Assembly (NCBI RefSeq): GCF_900163835.1
Contig: NZ_FUKR01000058.1
Location: 53,586-117,585, forward strand
Length of the DNA: 64,000 nt
Direction of reading: 5' to 3'
Origin: Mycetocola reblochoni REB411
GTDB taxonomy: Bacteria; Actinomycetota; Actinomycetes; Actinomycetales; Microbacteriaceae
Of this stretch, positions 38,568 through 47,044 are shown one piece after another. Below the pieces are notes generated by a model. That model was given only the letters and a program-made list of their open reading frames with translations. It was not told the DNA's origin and did not search any database. The position numbers and the translations under genes were made by a program. How positions within the stretch are numbered: the first letter of the stretch is position 1; each line of letters begins with the position of its first letter.

Positions 38568-39287
38568 ATGACCTCAGTCCTGTCTCCCGGCGGCGGCGAT
38601 CGCGCACGCGCAGCGGCACCGGCATCAGGACGCTGCGGAGCGTGCCGGATGCCGGACACGGGCCTGTGTGCCGCGTGCGTGGCCACGACCGCGCGACTGC
38701 CGGCGGCCCGCGTCGTCGCCGGCCGCGAGCTTCGGGCTGCGGCGGTCTACGAGGGCGCCGTCCGCCGCGTCGTCCTGGAGGCGAAGACGCGGGGCGTGAC
38801 CGCTCCGCTCGCCCCGGCCGGGCGGCTGTGGGCTCCGGTTCTCGCCGCAACGGTCCGGCGCGTCGCTGCCTCGGGCACCGTGCCGCTGGTGGTGGCGATC
38901 CCTGAACGGCGGGGTCTCGGCTCGCGGGGGTTCAGCGTGCCGGAACTGCTGCTCAGGGGCGCGGGGTGCGCGGTCACGCCGGTGCTGCGCTGGTCCCGCT
39001 CGACGGCCGACCAGATCGGGCTCGGAAGGGCGCAGAGGGCGCGCAACCTCGACGGCGCGTTCGGGGTCAGGCGCCGGGGGGTGCCGTCGCCTGAGGGGCG
39101 ATCGGTGATCCTCGTCGACGACGTCGTCACGACCGGGGCGACGCTCCGCGCCGGGGTCGCCGCGCTCGAACGACACGGGTGGACGGTCGGCGGGATCACC
39201 GCGTTCGCCTGTGCGGAGCCGAGAGGATCCGATGAATCGGCCACGCCGCGTCACACGGGGATGACTTTTGATCCGCCGGGGCACTAG
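38568..39287 (+). CDS. ComF-family phosphoribosyltransferase-like protein
   Basis: The product is 239 aa. An N-terminal CxxC pair (CGACRMPDTGLCAAC) looks like the ComF zinc element, and the PRPP loop VILVDDVVTTGATL lies near residue 181. ComF proteins aid DNA uptake in competent bacteria, but in actinobacteria this gene is conserved between lpqB and hpf regardless of competence, and its role is unclear. Its TAG stop (39285-39287) overlaps TAGCGT, a possible -10 for the downstream hpf gene. Confidence 0.85.
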   Translation: MTSVLSPGGGDRARAAAPASGRCGACRMPDTGLCAACVATTARLPAARVVAGRELRAAAVYEGAVRRVVLEAKTRGVTAPLAPAGRLWAPVLAATVRRVAASGTVPLVVAIPERRGLGSRGFSVPELLLRGAGCAVTPVLRWSRSTADQIGLGRAQRARNLDGAFGVRRRGVPSPEGRSVILVDDVVTTGATLRAGVAALERHGWTVGGITAFACAEPRGSDESATPRHTGMTFDPPGH

Positions 39288-39353
39288 CGTGTGGGAAAAG
39301 GCGTGAAAGGATCGCCCGAGAACGAGGCGACACGTCTTATCCGGGAGGTCGTC

Positions 39354-40013
39354 GTGGAAACAAACATCGTCGGACGCGGACTCGGGATCACGGATCGTTT
39401 CCGTGACTACGTCGAAGAGAAGACCGCGAAGGTCGACACATTCGCCCCCACCGCTCAGGTCCTCGAGATCAAGGTCTCACGTCACGCGGATAAGGCGGGC
39501 AAGCGCGGGGGCGACAGGGCGGAGCTCACCCTCGTCGGCAAGGGGCCGCTGGTCCGTGCGGAGGCCGAGGCCTCGGACAAGTACGCGGCATTCGACCTGG
39601 CGCATGCGAAGCTGCTCGAGCGGCTGCGCCGCGCGAAGGAGCGCAGGACCGACATCAGGGGCAAGCGCAGGACCTCGCTTCATGACGCGGCCACGGGCAA
39701 CTTCCCCGGGATCGACCTCGTCCCGGCGGACACCGACGTGATCGAGAGGGTGGCGACCGGGGCGATCGACGTCGTGCCGGATGCGGCCGAGGAGCAGGAC
39801 TACAGTCCCGTCGTCATCAGGGAGAAGCTGTTCGGAGCCGAGTGGCTGACGGCAGAGGACGCCGTCGACCGGATGGAGCTCGTCGGGCACGATTTCTTCC
39901 TTTTCGTCGACGCCAGGACGGACCGACCGAGCGTCGTCTACCGGCGCAAGGGGTGGGACTACGGCGTGATCGCCCTCGACAACGCCGAGGCCGCGCCGCG
40001 CGCAGCCGGCTGA
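39354..40013 (+). CDS. hpf: Ribosome hibernation promoting factor, long form
   Basis: From GTG 39354 the product is 219 aa, with GGGAGG 5 nt before it. The frame is open to 39291, but METNIVGRGLGITDRFRDYV is where the S30AE fold begins. Residues 1-110 are the ribosome-binding S30AE domain, and the C-terminal S30AE_C domain (from about 150: VIREKLFGAEWLTAEDAVDRM, DFFLFVDARTDRPSVVYRRKGWDYG) mediates dimerisation into 100S ribosomes. A 40-residue linker separates them. It is likely transcribed from TAGCGT at 39285-39290 as well as through comF. Confidence 0.95.
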   Translation: METNIVGRGLGITDRFRDYVEEKTAKVDTFAPTAQVLEIKVSRHADKAGKRGGDRAELTLVGKGPLVRAEAEASDKYAAFDLAHAKLLERLRRAKERRTDIRGKRRTSLHDAATGNFPGIDLVPADTDVIERVATGAIDVVPDAAEEQDYSPVVIREKLFGAEWLTAEDAVDRMELVGHDFFLFVDARTDRPSVVYRRKGWDYGVIALDNAEAAPRAAG

Positions 40014-40025
40014 CGGGCGGCGTCA

Positions 40026-40057
40026 GGGGCGGGTCGACCCGATGGTCGGCCCGCCCC
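40026..40057 (+). terminator. Hairpin terminator after hpf
   Basis: GGGGCGGG (40026-40033) pairs with CCCGCCCC (40050-40057), and inner CGACC/GGTCG arms extend the stem around a CGAT loop. It lies 13 bp after hpf; there is only a weak pyrimidine tract behind it. Confidence 0.6.
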
Positions 40058-40204
40058 GCTGTCGTTCCCGCCGATTGCCTCGGCACAGCCAGCATTCACC
40101 GAGCGGTTCGGTAACATGGTCGTGATCATTGGTGCTGCGAACGCTCCGTGCTGCCTGCGCGGGGAATCCGGCCACCACGCCGACATCATCCAGGAGTTCA
40201 ATCC

Positions 40205-42967
40205 GTGGCCTCACTACTCGAAAAAGTCCTTCGTGTCGGCGAGGGGCGCACCCTCAAGCGGCTGCAGGGACTGACCAAGACGGTCAACTCGCTTGCGGAC
40301 GACTTCGCCGAGCTCACCGACGACGAGCTCCGCAACGAGACGGTCGAGCTGCGGCGCCGGCACGAGGCCGGCGAGAGCCTCGACGACCTGCTGCCCGAGG
40401 CCTTCGCCGCCGTTCGTGAGGCGTCCAGCCGCACGATCGGGCTCCGGCACTTCGACGTCCAGGTCATGGGTGGCGCCGCGCTTCACCTCGGCAACATCGC
40501 CGAGATGAAGACCGGTGAGGGCAAGACCCTCGTGGCGACCCTCCCCGCCTACCTCAATGCGATCGCGGGCAAGGGTGTCCACGTGATCACCGTGAACGAC
40601 TTCCTTGCCAAGTACCAGTCCGAGCTGATGGGCCGCGTGTTCCGGGCGCTGGGGATGACCACAGGGGTGATCCTCTCGGGGCAGACCCCCGCCGAACGTC
40701 GCGAGCAGTACAACGCCGACATCACCTACGGCACCAACAATGAGTTCGGTTTCGACTTCCTGCGCGACAACATGGCCTGGCAGAAGCAGGACCTCGTCCA
40801 GCGCGGGCACTTCTTCGCGATCGTCGACGAGGTCGACTCCATCCTCATCGACGAGGCGAGAACGCCGCTGATCATCTCTGGCCCGTCGTCGGGCGAGGCG
40901 AACCGCTGGTTCGCCGAGTTCGCCCGGCTGTCCAGGACGCTTGTCGCCGGTGAGGACTACGAGGTCGACGAGAAGAAGCGCACCGTCGGCGTGCTCGAGG
41001 GCGGTATCGAGAAGGTCGAGGACTACCTCGGGATCGACAACCTCTACGAGTCGGCCAACACGCCGCTGATCTCGTTCCTCAACAACTCGATCAAGGCCGC
41101 GGCCCTGTTCAAGAAGGACAAGGACTACGTCGTCATGAACGGCGAGGTCATGATCGTCGACGAGCACACCGGGCGCATCCTGCCCGGGCGTCGCTACAAC
41201 GAGGGAATCCACCAGGCGATCGAGGCCAAGGAGGGCGTGCAGGTCAAGGCCGAGAACCAGACGCTGGCGACGGTCACGCTGCAGAACTACTTCCGCCTCT
41301 ACGAGAAGCTCTCCGGCATGACCGGCACGGCCGAGACCGAGGCCGCCGAGTTCATGTCCACCTACAAGCTCGGGGTGATCCCGATCCCCACGAACCGTCC
41401 GATGCAGCGCATCGACCAGCCCGACCTGGTGTACAAGAACGAGCAGGTCAAGTTCGAGCAGGTCGCCGAGGACATCGCGGAGCGGCACGAGAAGGGCCAG
41501 CCCGTCCTCGTCGGCACGACGAGCGTCGAGAAGAGCGAGCACCTCTCGCGCCTGCTGGCGAAGAAGGGCATTCGTCACGAGGTGCTCAACGCCAAGAACC
41601 ACGCACGTGAGGCCGCGATCGTCGCTCAGGCTGGACGCCTGGGAGCGGTGACCGTCGCCACGAACATGGCCGGTCGCGGTACGGACATCATGCTGGGCGG
41701 AAACGCCGAGTTCCTCACCGTTCAGGAGCTCGCCTCGCGTGGTCTCGACCCCGCCGACACTCCGGAGGAGTACGAGGCGGCCTGGGACGAGGTGCTCAGC
41801 TCGGTCAACGCGGTCGTCAAGGAGGAGGCCGCGAAGGTCCAAGCGGCCGGCGGGCTGTACGTGCTCGGTACCGAGCGGCACGAGTCGCGGCGTATCGACA
41901 ACCAGCTGCGTGGCCGGTCCGGCCGTCAGGGCGACCCGGGCGAGAGCCGCTTCTACCTGTCGCTGACCGACGACCTCATGCGCCTGTTCAACGCGGGCGC
42001 GGCGGAGGCACTGATGTCGCGAGGGAACGTCCCCGACGACGTGGCCATCGAGTCGAAGGTCGTCAGCAGGGCGATCCGGAGCGCGCAGTCGCAGGTCGAG
42101 TCCCGCAACGCGGAGATCCGCAAGAACGTGCTCAAGTACGACGACGTGCTCAACAGGCAGCGCGAGGCGATCTACGCCGACCGGCGGCAGATCCTCGAGG
42201 GCGACGACCTCGAGGACAAGGTCTCGTCGTTCCTTGAGCAGGTCATCGACGAGGTGCTCGACCAGCACGTGTCCGAGGGCAATGGTGACGACTGGGACTT
42301 CGACGCTCTCTGGACCGACCTGCGCACCATGTACCCGGTCGGCGTGACCATTGACGAGGTCGTCAGCGAGGCCGGCGGGTCGCGCGGCCGGGTCAACCGC
42401 GACTTCATCCGCCGCGAGATCCTCTCGGATGCGACCGTGGCGTATGGCAGGCGTGAGGAGCAGCTCGGTTCTGAGGCGATGCGCGAGCTCGAGCGCCGCG
42501 TGGTCCTGCAGGTCGTGGACCGCCGCTGGCGTGACCACCTCTACGAGATGGATTACCTCAAGGACGGCATCGGTCTGCGGGCGATGGCTCAGCGCGACCC
42601 GCTGGTCGAGTACCAGCGCGAGGGCTACGCCATGTTCCAGCAGATGATGGGGCAGATCCGTGAGGAGTCGATCGGGTTCCTGTTCAACCTGGACGTCGAG
42701 GTGAACACGCCCGCGGGCGAGGTGGCGCCGACGATCAACGCGAAGGGGCTGTCCACCCCCGACGAGGAGAAGAAGGAGCAGCAGTCCCTCAGCTACACCG
42801 CTCCGAACGACTCGGGCGAGGCGGAGGTCCGTGACGAGAAGGGCCGGGTCAACGACACTGCGAGCGCGAAGGCCCGCAATGAGGAGGATCCCGCTGCCGG
42901 GCGGGGGGCTTTCGGCCAGCAGCAGGGCGGCAACCGCGCCGAACGTCGCGCCCAGGGCAAGAAGTAG
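40205..42967 (+). CDS. secA: Preprotein translocase ATPase SecA
   Basis: The product is 920 aa from GTG 40205, with AGGAG about 9 nt before. Motor motifs: [13 protein letters not shown] near 96, [15 protein letters not shown] near 215, [19 protein letters not shown] and [18 protein letters not shown]. The C-terminal tail ends [10 protein letters not shown] without the CXCX8CH zinc motif, as is usual for actinobacterial SecA1. It drives export through SecYEG. Upstream TAACAT (40112-40117) may be its -10. A perfect hairpin follows. Confidence 0.98.
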   Translation: MASLLEKVLRVGEGRTLKRLQGLTKTVNSLADDFAELTDDELRNETVELRRRHEAGESLDDLLPEAFAAVREASSRTIGLRHFDVQVMGGAALHLGNIAEMKTGEGKTLVATLPAYLNAIAGKGVHVITVNDFLAKYQSELMGRVFRALGMTTGVILSGQTPAERREQYNADITYGTNNEFGFDFLRDNMAWQKQDLVQRGHFFAIVDEVDSILIDEARTPLIISGPSSGEANRWFAEFARLSRTLVAGEDYEVDEKKRTVGVLEGGIEKVEDYLGIDNLYESANTPLISFLNNSIKAAALFKKDKDYVVMNGEVMIVDEHTGRILPGRRYNEGIHQAIEAKEGVQVKAENQTLATVTLQNYFRLYEKLSGMTGTAETEAAEFMSTYKLGVIPIPTNRPMQRIDQPDLVYKNEQVKFEQVAEDIAERHEKGQPVLVGTTSVEKSEHLSRLLAKKGIRHEVLNAKNHAREAAIVAQAGRLGAVTVATNMAGRGTDIMLGGNAEFLTVQELASRGLDPADTPEEYEAAWDEVLSSVNAVVKEEAAKVQAAGGLYVLGTERHESRRIDNQLRGRSGRQGDPGESRFYLSLTDDLMRLFNAGAAEALMSRGNVPDDVAIESKVVSRAIRSAQSQVESRNAEIRKNVLKYDDVLNRQREAIYADRRQILEGDDLEDKVSSFLEQVIDEVLDQHVSEGNGDDWDFDALWTDLRTMYPVGVTIDEVVSEAGGSRGRVNRDFIRREILSDATVAYGRREEQLGSEAMRELERRVVLQVVDRRWRDHLYEMDYLKDGIGLRAMAQRDPLVEYQREGYAMFQQMMGQIREESIGFLFNLDVEVNTPAGEVAPTINAKGLSTPDEEKKEQQSLSYTAPNDSGEAEVRDEKGRVNDTASAKARNEEDPAAGRGAFGQQQGGNRAERRAQGKK

Positions 42968-43015
42968 CGCTCAGCACGAACGGAGCGCGACCGTCACGCT
43001 CCGTGAAAGCCCACT

Positions 43016-43052
43016 GAGGCCCGGGCTCAGCAACATGCTGAGCCCGGGCCTC
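43016..43052. terminator. Bidirectional terminator, 16-bp perfect stem
   Basis: GAGGCCCGGGCTCAGC and its complement flank AACAT (43032-43036), between secA (stop 42967) and the convergent stop at 43123. Confidence 0.85.
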
Positions 43053-43122
43053 AACGCTTGGCGCGTGTGCGCGAGCGTGCGGTTGTGGGGTGCGCGAGCG
43101 CGCGGGGTGCAACGGTGGGTGG

Positions 43123-43584
43123 TCAGAGCACGGCGATCGAGCTTGCCTTCCAGCGACCGTCGACGCCTTCGAGTCGGATGGCGACGGCGCGAGCCCGGTT
43201 CGGAGTGGAAACGATCGTCACGGCCTCGATCACGCCGTCCGCGGGTTCACACATGTGCACCGGTCCGACTCCCATCCGGGGGCGTCGTGCCGGAACGCCT
43301 CGCGTGCGTCTGCTCCGCGCGGCGAGCACGGAGCGGCGGAGGAGGTTCGAGTACACGTCGTGGGTAATCCAGCGCGACAGCTGTTCGAGATCCCGCGCGC
43401 CGGCGAGGACCTCGATGACGCTGCTCGCGAGGTTCTCGATGAGTGGATGCGGGTCCGGCAGCTCGGCACTGGGTGTGGGCTGGTGGCCGAAGAACTGTTC
43501 GGCGTCGAACGCCCCTCGTCGTTCCCCTCGCGGACGTGCTTTTCGTGCTGGTTGTGACTGATTCTGGGCGAGTGCGTTGCTCAC
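43123..43584 (-). CDS. DUF6459 / Rv3235-like protein
   Basis: The product is 153 aa from GTG 43584, with GGAG 8 nt before; an ATG at 43704 would extend it into Arg/Thr-rich, unlikely sequence. Conserved-looking blocks are DPHPLIENLASSVIEVLAG, DLEQLSRWITHDVYSNLLRR and the C-terminal RAVAIRLEGVDGRWKASSI. The Arg-rich N-terminus and the position next to secA match the Rv3235-type DUF6459 family of actinobacteria. The function is not established. Convergent with secA. Confidence 0.7.
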   Translation of the reverse strand: MSNALAQNQSQPARKARPRGERRGAFDAEQFFGHQPTPSAELPDPHPLIENLASSVIEVLAGARDLEQLSRWITHDVYSNLLRRSVLAARSRRTRGVPARRPRMGVGPVHMCEPADGVIEAVTIVSTPNRARAVAIRLEGVDGRWKASSIAVL

Positions 43585-43745
43585 GTGACTGGCTCCGTCT
43601 GTGCATATCGGTCGGAAGATGATGACCGGCGTCTGGCCTCGGGTAAGCCGTACCGACGATGAAGCAGCTCCGGGAAGCGGGGTCGGCGGTGTGCGAAGCG
43701 TCATGCTGCACAGTGTCGAGAAACTCGTCCCCCCGAGTTGTTTCT

Positions 43746-43773
43746 GAACATCTGATTAGACCTAATCATGTTC
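43746..43773. promoter_or_regulatory. AT-rich palindrome in divergent intergenic region (candidate operator)
   Basis: TGATTAG-AC-CTAATCA (43753-43768) is a perfect 7+2+7 palindrome flanked by GAACA and TGTTC, in the 308-bp gap 43585-43892. It is strongly AT-rich in a GC-rich genome. It lies 120 bp before GTG 43893 and 160 bp upstream of GTG 43584. The rest of this gap shows no gene. Confidence 0.45.
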
Positions 43774-43879
43774 GCTGCGGGCTGTCCAGCCAATGGGGAG
43801 TTCTGCCCATCTGCGGCGACACTGCCTCTCGTCGACCGGCGCTCTGTGGGTCGATGATGTGGCGCCGACAGTGCTCGGC

Positions 43880-43885
43880 TAGTGT
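43880..43885 (+). promoter_or_regulatory. -10 element of probable leaderless mRNA (43893 gene)
   Basis: TAGTGT with a 7-nt gap to GTG 43893, which supports that start. Confidence 0.45.
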
Positions 43886-43892
43886 CCCGCGA

Positions 43893-44600
43893 GTGCGATG
43901 GGACAGCCTCTTCACCGACCTCGAGGGCCAACTCGAGTTCGAACTGAGCTCGGAAGACAGAGAACGCCGAATCGAGGACGAGCGGATCCGCGTCGCCCGT
44001 CTGACCGTGCGGGAGAGGGCCGCCGCCCTTCGGGGACAGACCATCCGGCTGCGCTTCGGTGAGGAGCCGCCGCTCGCGGGCCGGGTCGCCGGGCTCGGCA
44101 AAGACTGGCTGCTGGTCGAGGCTGTCCCCGACGACGCCCCGCGGGTGCAGGGTCGTTCTGACGTGCAGGGTCGTTCTGCCGCGCGAGGCCGTGCCGATTC
44201 GCGGGGCCGCGCTGGCGCGCAGGGTCACGCCGAACCCAGGGGGAGTAACCGACCTCACGACTTCGCCCGGACACTGCTCGTTCCGCTTCGATCGCTCCGC
44301 TGGATCGAGACGGCGCCAGACCATGCGGTCGAGACCGTGCCGGGCAGCGGAGAGCCGGCGTCCGCCGTGCCGCGCATAGCGGAGAGGATCTCGCTCCCGT
44401 TCCTGCTCAGGGATCTGGCGCGCCGCCGGCGTCCCGTCGTCGTGGTGACCGACGAGAAGAGCCACGGGACGATCGATAGGGTCGGTGCCGACCACTGCGA
44501 CCTTGCTCTGCACCCCGAGGGTACGCCGCGGCGGCGGACGGCGGTCACCGCCGTCCGGATCGTCGCATTCCACACGGTCAGGTACATCGAGTTGTCGTGA
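43893..44600 (+). CDS. Conserved-context protein of unknown function with repeat insert
   Basis: The product is 235 aa from GTG 43893. I do not recognise the family. The N-terminal 80 residues are charged (RWDSLFTDLEGQLEFELSSEDRE... then RERAAALRGQTIRLRF), followed by beta-rich GKDWLLVEAVP. A 35-residue insert near 85-120 is made of imperfect GR-type repeats (VQGRSDVQGRSAARGRAD). Then come SLRWIETAP, ISLPFLLRDLARRRRPVVVV and a C-terminal beta strand region. The LEGQ and WLLVE segments resemble Sm/PRC-like small barrels only vaguely. It faces the HTH gene convergently (44624). Confidence 0.65.
   Translation: MRWDSLFTDLEGQLEFELSSEDRERRIEDERIRVARLTVRERAAALRGQTIRLRFGEEPPLAGRVAGLGKDWLLVEAVPDDAPRVQGRSDVQGRSAARGRADSRGRAGAQGHAEPRGSNRPHDFARTLLVPLRSLRWIETAPDHAVETVPGSGEPASAVPRIAERISLPFLLRDLARRRRPVVVVTDEKSHGTIDRVGADHCDLALHPEGTPRRRTAVTAVRIVAFHTVRYIELS
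44145..44178 (+). repeat. Two 16-bp direct repeats with 18-bp period in the 43893 gene
   Basis: GTGCAGGGTCGTTCTG occurs at 44145-44160 and again at 44163-44178. The 18-bp period keeps frame and adds VQGRS-type repeats to the protein. Confidence 0.85.
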
Positions 44601-44623
44601 CGGCGGGCGACCCGCGTCGAGCG

Positions 44624-44923
44624 TTACAGCCGCGGTGCGATGCGCGTCGCACGACCGCGTCGCGCATCGTCCAGATCGCCGATGCTCGCCAGGTTCGCTT
44701 CTCGCCAGAGCAACGCGCGCCGCGCCTCCTCGTACTGCGCATCGACGTAGGCGGTCAGCTCGTCGATCTCGATGCGCCACTGCCCTGACGTGCCGACACG
44801 GATCGCGCGGAGCTCACCCCTGCCGAGCAGATCCATGACGTCCTCGCGGGCGACCTTGAGAAGCTCGGCCACGTCGACGACCGTGAGAAAGCGCGGTGCC
44901 GCCGGCGAGGAGTTCCTGATCAT
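44624..44923 (-). CDS. Small helix-turn-helix (excisionase/MerR-like) DNA-binding protein
   Basis: The product is 99 aa from ATG 44923; upstream codons to 45010 do not look coding. FLTVVDVAELLKVAREDVMDLLGRGELRAIRVG and then WRIEIDELTAYVDA form the excisionase-type HTH_17 fold: a short helix pair followed by a wing. The C-terminus is Arg-rich. Such proteins bind DNA and bend it; the target is unknown. GATAAT 6 nt before the ATG suggests a leaderless transcript. It is divergent from the SAF gene across 126 bp, so it may control the SAF/ATPase pair. That is inference. Confidence 0.78.
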   Translation of the reverse strand: MIRNSSPAAPRFLTVVDVAELLKVAREDVMDLLGRGELRAIRVGTSGQWRIEIDELTAYVDAQYEEARRALLWREANLASIGDLDDARRGRATRIAPRL

Positions 44924-45049
44924 GATTCGATTATCCGCACACTGACCCGCCTCCTGATGAGGGCATCGGTGCTGTGGATAATCGCGGCGCGGGAGACGTC
45001 CCGCCCCCACGATTGTGGCCGTTCGGATCAGGCGACGGAGGGGGAGACG

Positions 45050-45661
45050 ATGGCGAGGAAGCGCGCGTGGTGGAGACGGATCGATGCGCGAGGGGTCATC
45101 GGTGTGGCGCTGGTGGCACTGGCCGTGGCGGGAACCTGGCTGACGGTGGCGAACGCGGTCCCCGGCACCCGTTTCGCGGTCGCTTCGCGCACCCTGCTCC
45201 CCGGGGACACGATCGGCGCCGGCGACGTGCGGGTCGTTCAGGCTGCGGTCGGTGAGTCGAGTGAGCGGTACCTGGTCGAGGGCGAGACGACCGTTGGCAT
45301 GACCGTGACCGAGACGGTGGCGGCGGGCGAGCTGGTGCCTCGTCGCACGATGACCTCCGGCACCGACAACGGGCTGGCGCGGATCGTGATCAGTGCAGGG
45401 GGCTCCGCTCCGGCGGGGATCGCGGCCGGGACACGGGTCGATCTGTGGCGGGCCGCGGAGCCCGACCTCGACGTGGACGCGGCGCCGCTGGTGAGCGGCG
45501 CGACCATCGCATCGGTTGATGTGTCGTCCGGACTCACCGGAGCAGACGATGCTCGAACGGTCGAGGTGATCATTCCCGAGGACGACGTCGCGGCGGTCAT
45601 CACGGCACAGTCCACGCGAGGGGGCATCACGGTGGTGCAGAGCGCGGGGGCGGAGCGATGA
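45050..45661 (+). CDS. SAF-domain membrane protein (CpaB/RcpC-like)
   Basis: The product is 203 aa from ATG 45050, with GGAGGGGG upstream. One membrane segment (about 18-36) precedes a SAF domain (about 40-110: VASRTLLPGDTIGAGDVRVVQ, VAAGELVPRRTM). The C-terminal half is a beta-rich region as in RcpC/CpaB, which in Flp pilus systems is a periplasmic component. No secretin, prepilin or CpaF gene is seen nearby. The stop overlaps the ATPase gene by 4 nt, so they form one unit. Confidence 0.78.
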   Translation: MARKRAWWRRIDARGVIGVALVALAVAGTWLTVANAVPGTRFAVASRTLLPGDTIGAGDVRVVQAAVGESSERYLVEGETTVGMTVTETVAAGELVPRRTMTSGTDNGLARIVISAGGSAPAGIAAGTRVDLWRAAEPDLDVDAAPLVSGATIASVDVSSGLTGADDARTVEVIIPEDDVAAVITAQSTRGGITVVQSAGAER

Positions 45662-46947
45662 CCGGGAACGCAGACGACCGCCTGGTCATTATCGATGCGC
45701 CGCCCACGACGGTCACCCGGCTCTCCGCGTCCGCTGCCGAGGAGGGCATCGTGCTCCGTGCCCGTGGTGAGGACGACGATGATCCCCGGTCGTGGATCGA
45801 GTCGTCGGGGGCTGCAGCCGTCATCGTTTCCGAGCCGGAGAGCATCGGCAGCGTTCAGACGTGGGCGGACCGTGCGGGCGCGCGCCTGGTCGTCCTCACC
45901 CGGTCCCCTCCGCTGGCACGGGAAGGTGCGCGCCGTGGTGTGGCGGTCGTGCCGCCATCCGCGCAGTGGCAGACCATCGTCGAGGCGCTCGCCGAGGCGG
46001 TGTCGGACCGGCACGTCTCACCGGCGACCGCGGGGCGAGTGACGGTGGTGTGGGGTCCGACCGGCGCGCCGGGTCGGAGCAGCATCGCCGCGGCTCTTGC
46101 CGCTGAGTTCGCCGCCGCGGGGCGAGGCGTCGTCCTCATCGACGCGGACACCTACGGGTCGTCTCAGGCGGCCGCGCTGGGGTTGCTGGACGAGTCCGCA
46201 GGGATCGCGGCGGCGTGCCGTGCAGCCGCACGCGGTGAGCTCGACCGCGACACCATCGATCGCTATCTGGAGCGGGTGGAGCCCGCCGACGGGTCCGTCT
46301 TCTGGCTCCTCGGAGGCATCGTCCGGGCGGCGCGCTGGCCGGAGCTCGACGAGGACAGCCTGGCGAACGTCGTCGGCGCGTGCAGGGACTGGGCGGACGA
46401 GGTCGTGATCGACGTGGGGTTCAACCTGGAGCAGGACGAGGAGATCATCAGCGACCTGCTCGCTCCCCGGCGCAACGCGGCGACCCTGCTCGCGATCCGA
46501 TCGGCGAGCATCGTCGTCGCGGTCGCCGGTGCCGAGCCGGTCTCCATGATGCGCTTCATCAGGGCGCATGCGGGTCTGGTTGAGCTGGCCGGGGCCGCGC
46601 GGATCATCCCCGTCGTCAACCGTGTCAGGTGGAACGCCCTCGGCTCAGGACCGGCCGCCCAGCTCGATGATGCACTCGAGCGGCTGGCGGACATCAGCGA
46701 TCCCTCGCTCGTTCCCTACGACCTGCGCGCCGTCGACAGAGCGTTCGCCGAGCGGGGGACCTGGAGGGATGTCGCGCCGCGTTCGCCGCTCGTCTACGCG
46801 ATACGGCGACTCGCCGAGCGAATCGACCCGGCACTGCGAACGCAGGGCAGGCCTGAGGGCCGCGTCGCCGGCGGACGCGACGCAGCCGACGGACATCGCG
46901 GAGGCGACGGACGCTGGTGGAGACGGCGCGCGCGAACGCACACCTGA
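45658..46947 (+). CDS. MinD/CpaE-like P-loop ATPase with lysine-less Walker A
   Basis: The product is 429 aa. An N-terminal receiver-like region (1-125) precedes a MinD-type domain: GPTGAPGRSS near residue 130, DADTYGSSQA near 158, VVIDVGFNLEQD near 250 and VVNRVRWNALG near 318. The usual KGGxGK[ST] loop lacks both lysines, with Arg-Ser-Ser instead, so ATP use may be altered or lost. The C-terminal 40 residues are Arg/Gly-rich. CpaE-type proteins position pilus machinery; here the only partner is the SAF protein. Could instead be a chromosome-partitioning relative. Confidence 0.75.
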   Translation: MTGNADDRLVIIDAPPTTVTRLSASAAEEGIVLRARGEDDDDPRSWIESSGAAAVIVSEPESIGSVQTWADRAGARLVVLTRSPPLAREGARRGVAVVPPSAQWQTIVEALAEAVSDRHVSPATAGRVTVVWGPTGAPGRSSIAAALAAEFAAAGRGVVLIDADTYGSSQAAALGLLDESAGIAAACRAAARGELDRDTIDRYLERVEPADGSVFWLLGGIVRAARWPELDEDSLANVVGACRDWADEVVIDVGFNLEQDEEIISDLLAPRRNAATLLAIRSASIVVAVAGAEPVSMMRFIRAHAGLVELAGAARIIPVVNRVRWNALGSGPAAQLDDALERLADISDPSLVPYDLRAVDRAFAERGTWRDVAPRSPLVYAIRRLAERIDPALRTQGRPEGRVAGGRDAADGHRGGDGRWWRRRARTHT

Positions 46948-47032
46948 GCACGCGGTGTTCGCGGCACGATGATGAACGCGCCGCGTGCAGGAGGGCGACG
47001 GGTCGGCGTGGGGCGTGCGGAGCGGGCGACCG

Positions 47033-47038
47033 TAGACT
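47033..47038 (+). promoter_or_regulatory. -10 element of probable leaderless mRNA (pdtaS)
   Basis: TAGACT with a 6-nt gap to GTG 47045. Confidence 0.5.
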
Positions 47039-47044
47039 GTCCAG

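Noticed and set aside
40214..42538. 774-codon minus-strand frame opposite secA
   Set aside because: No motifs; exact antisense of a clear SecA gene.
43746..43773. LexA/SOS box reading of the AT-rich palindrome
   Set aside because: Actinobacterial SOS boxes have TCGAAC-N4-GTTCGA; here the GAAC and GTTC ends are 20 nt apart.
45050..46947. Remnant of a tad/Flp pilus locus
   Set aside because: Neither gene is truncated, and no pilin, CpaF or TadB/C sequence is seen on either side; kept as an orphan pair instead.
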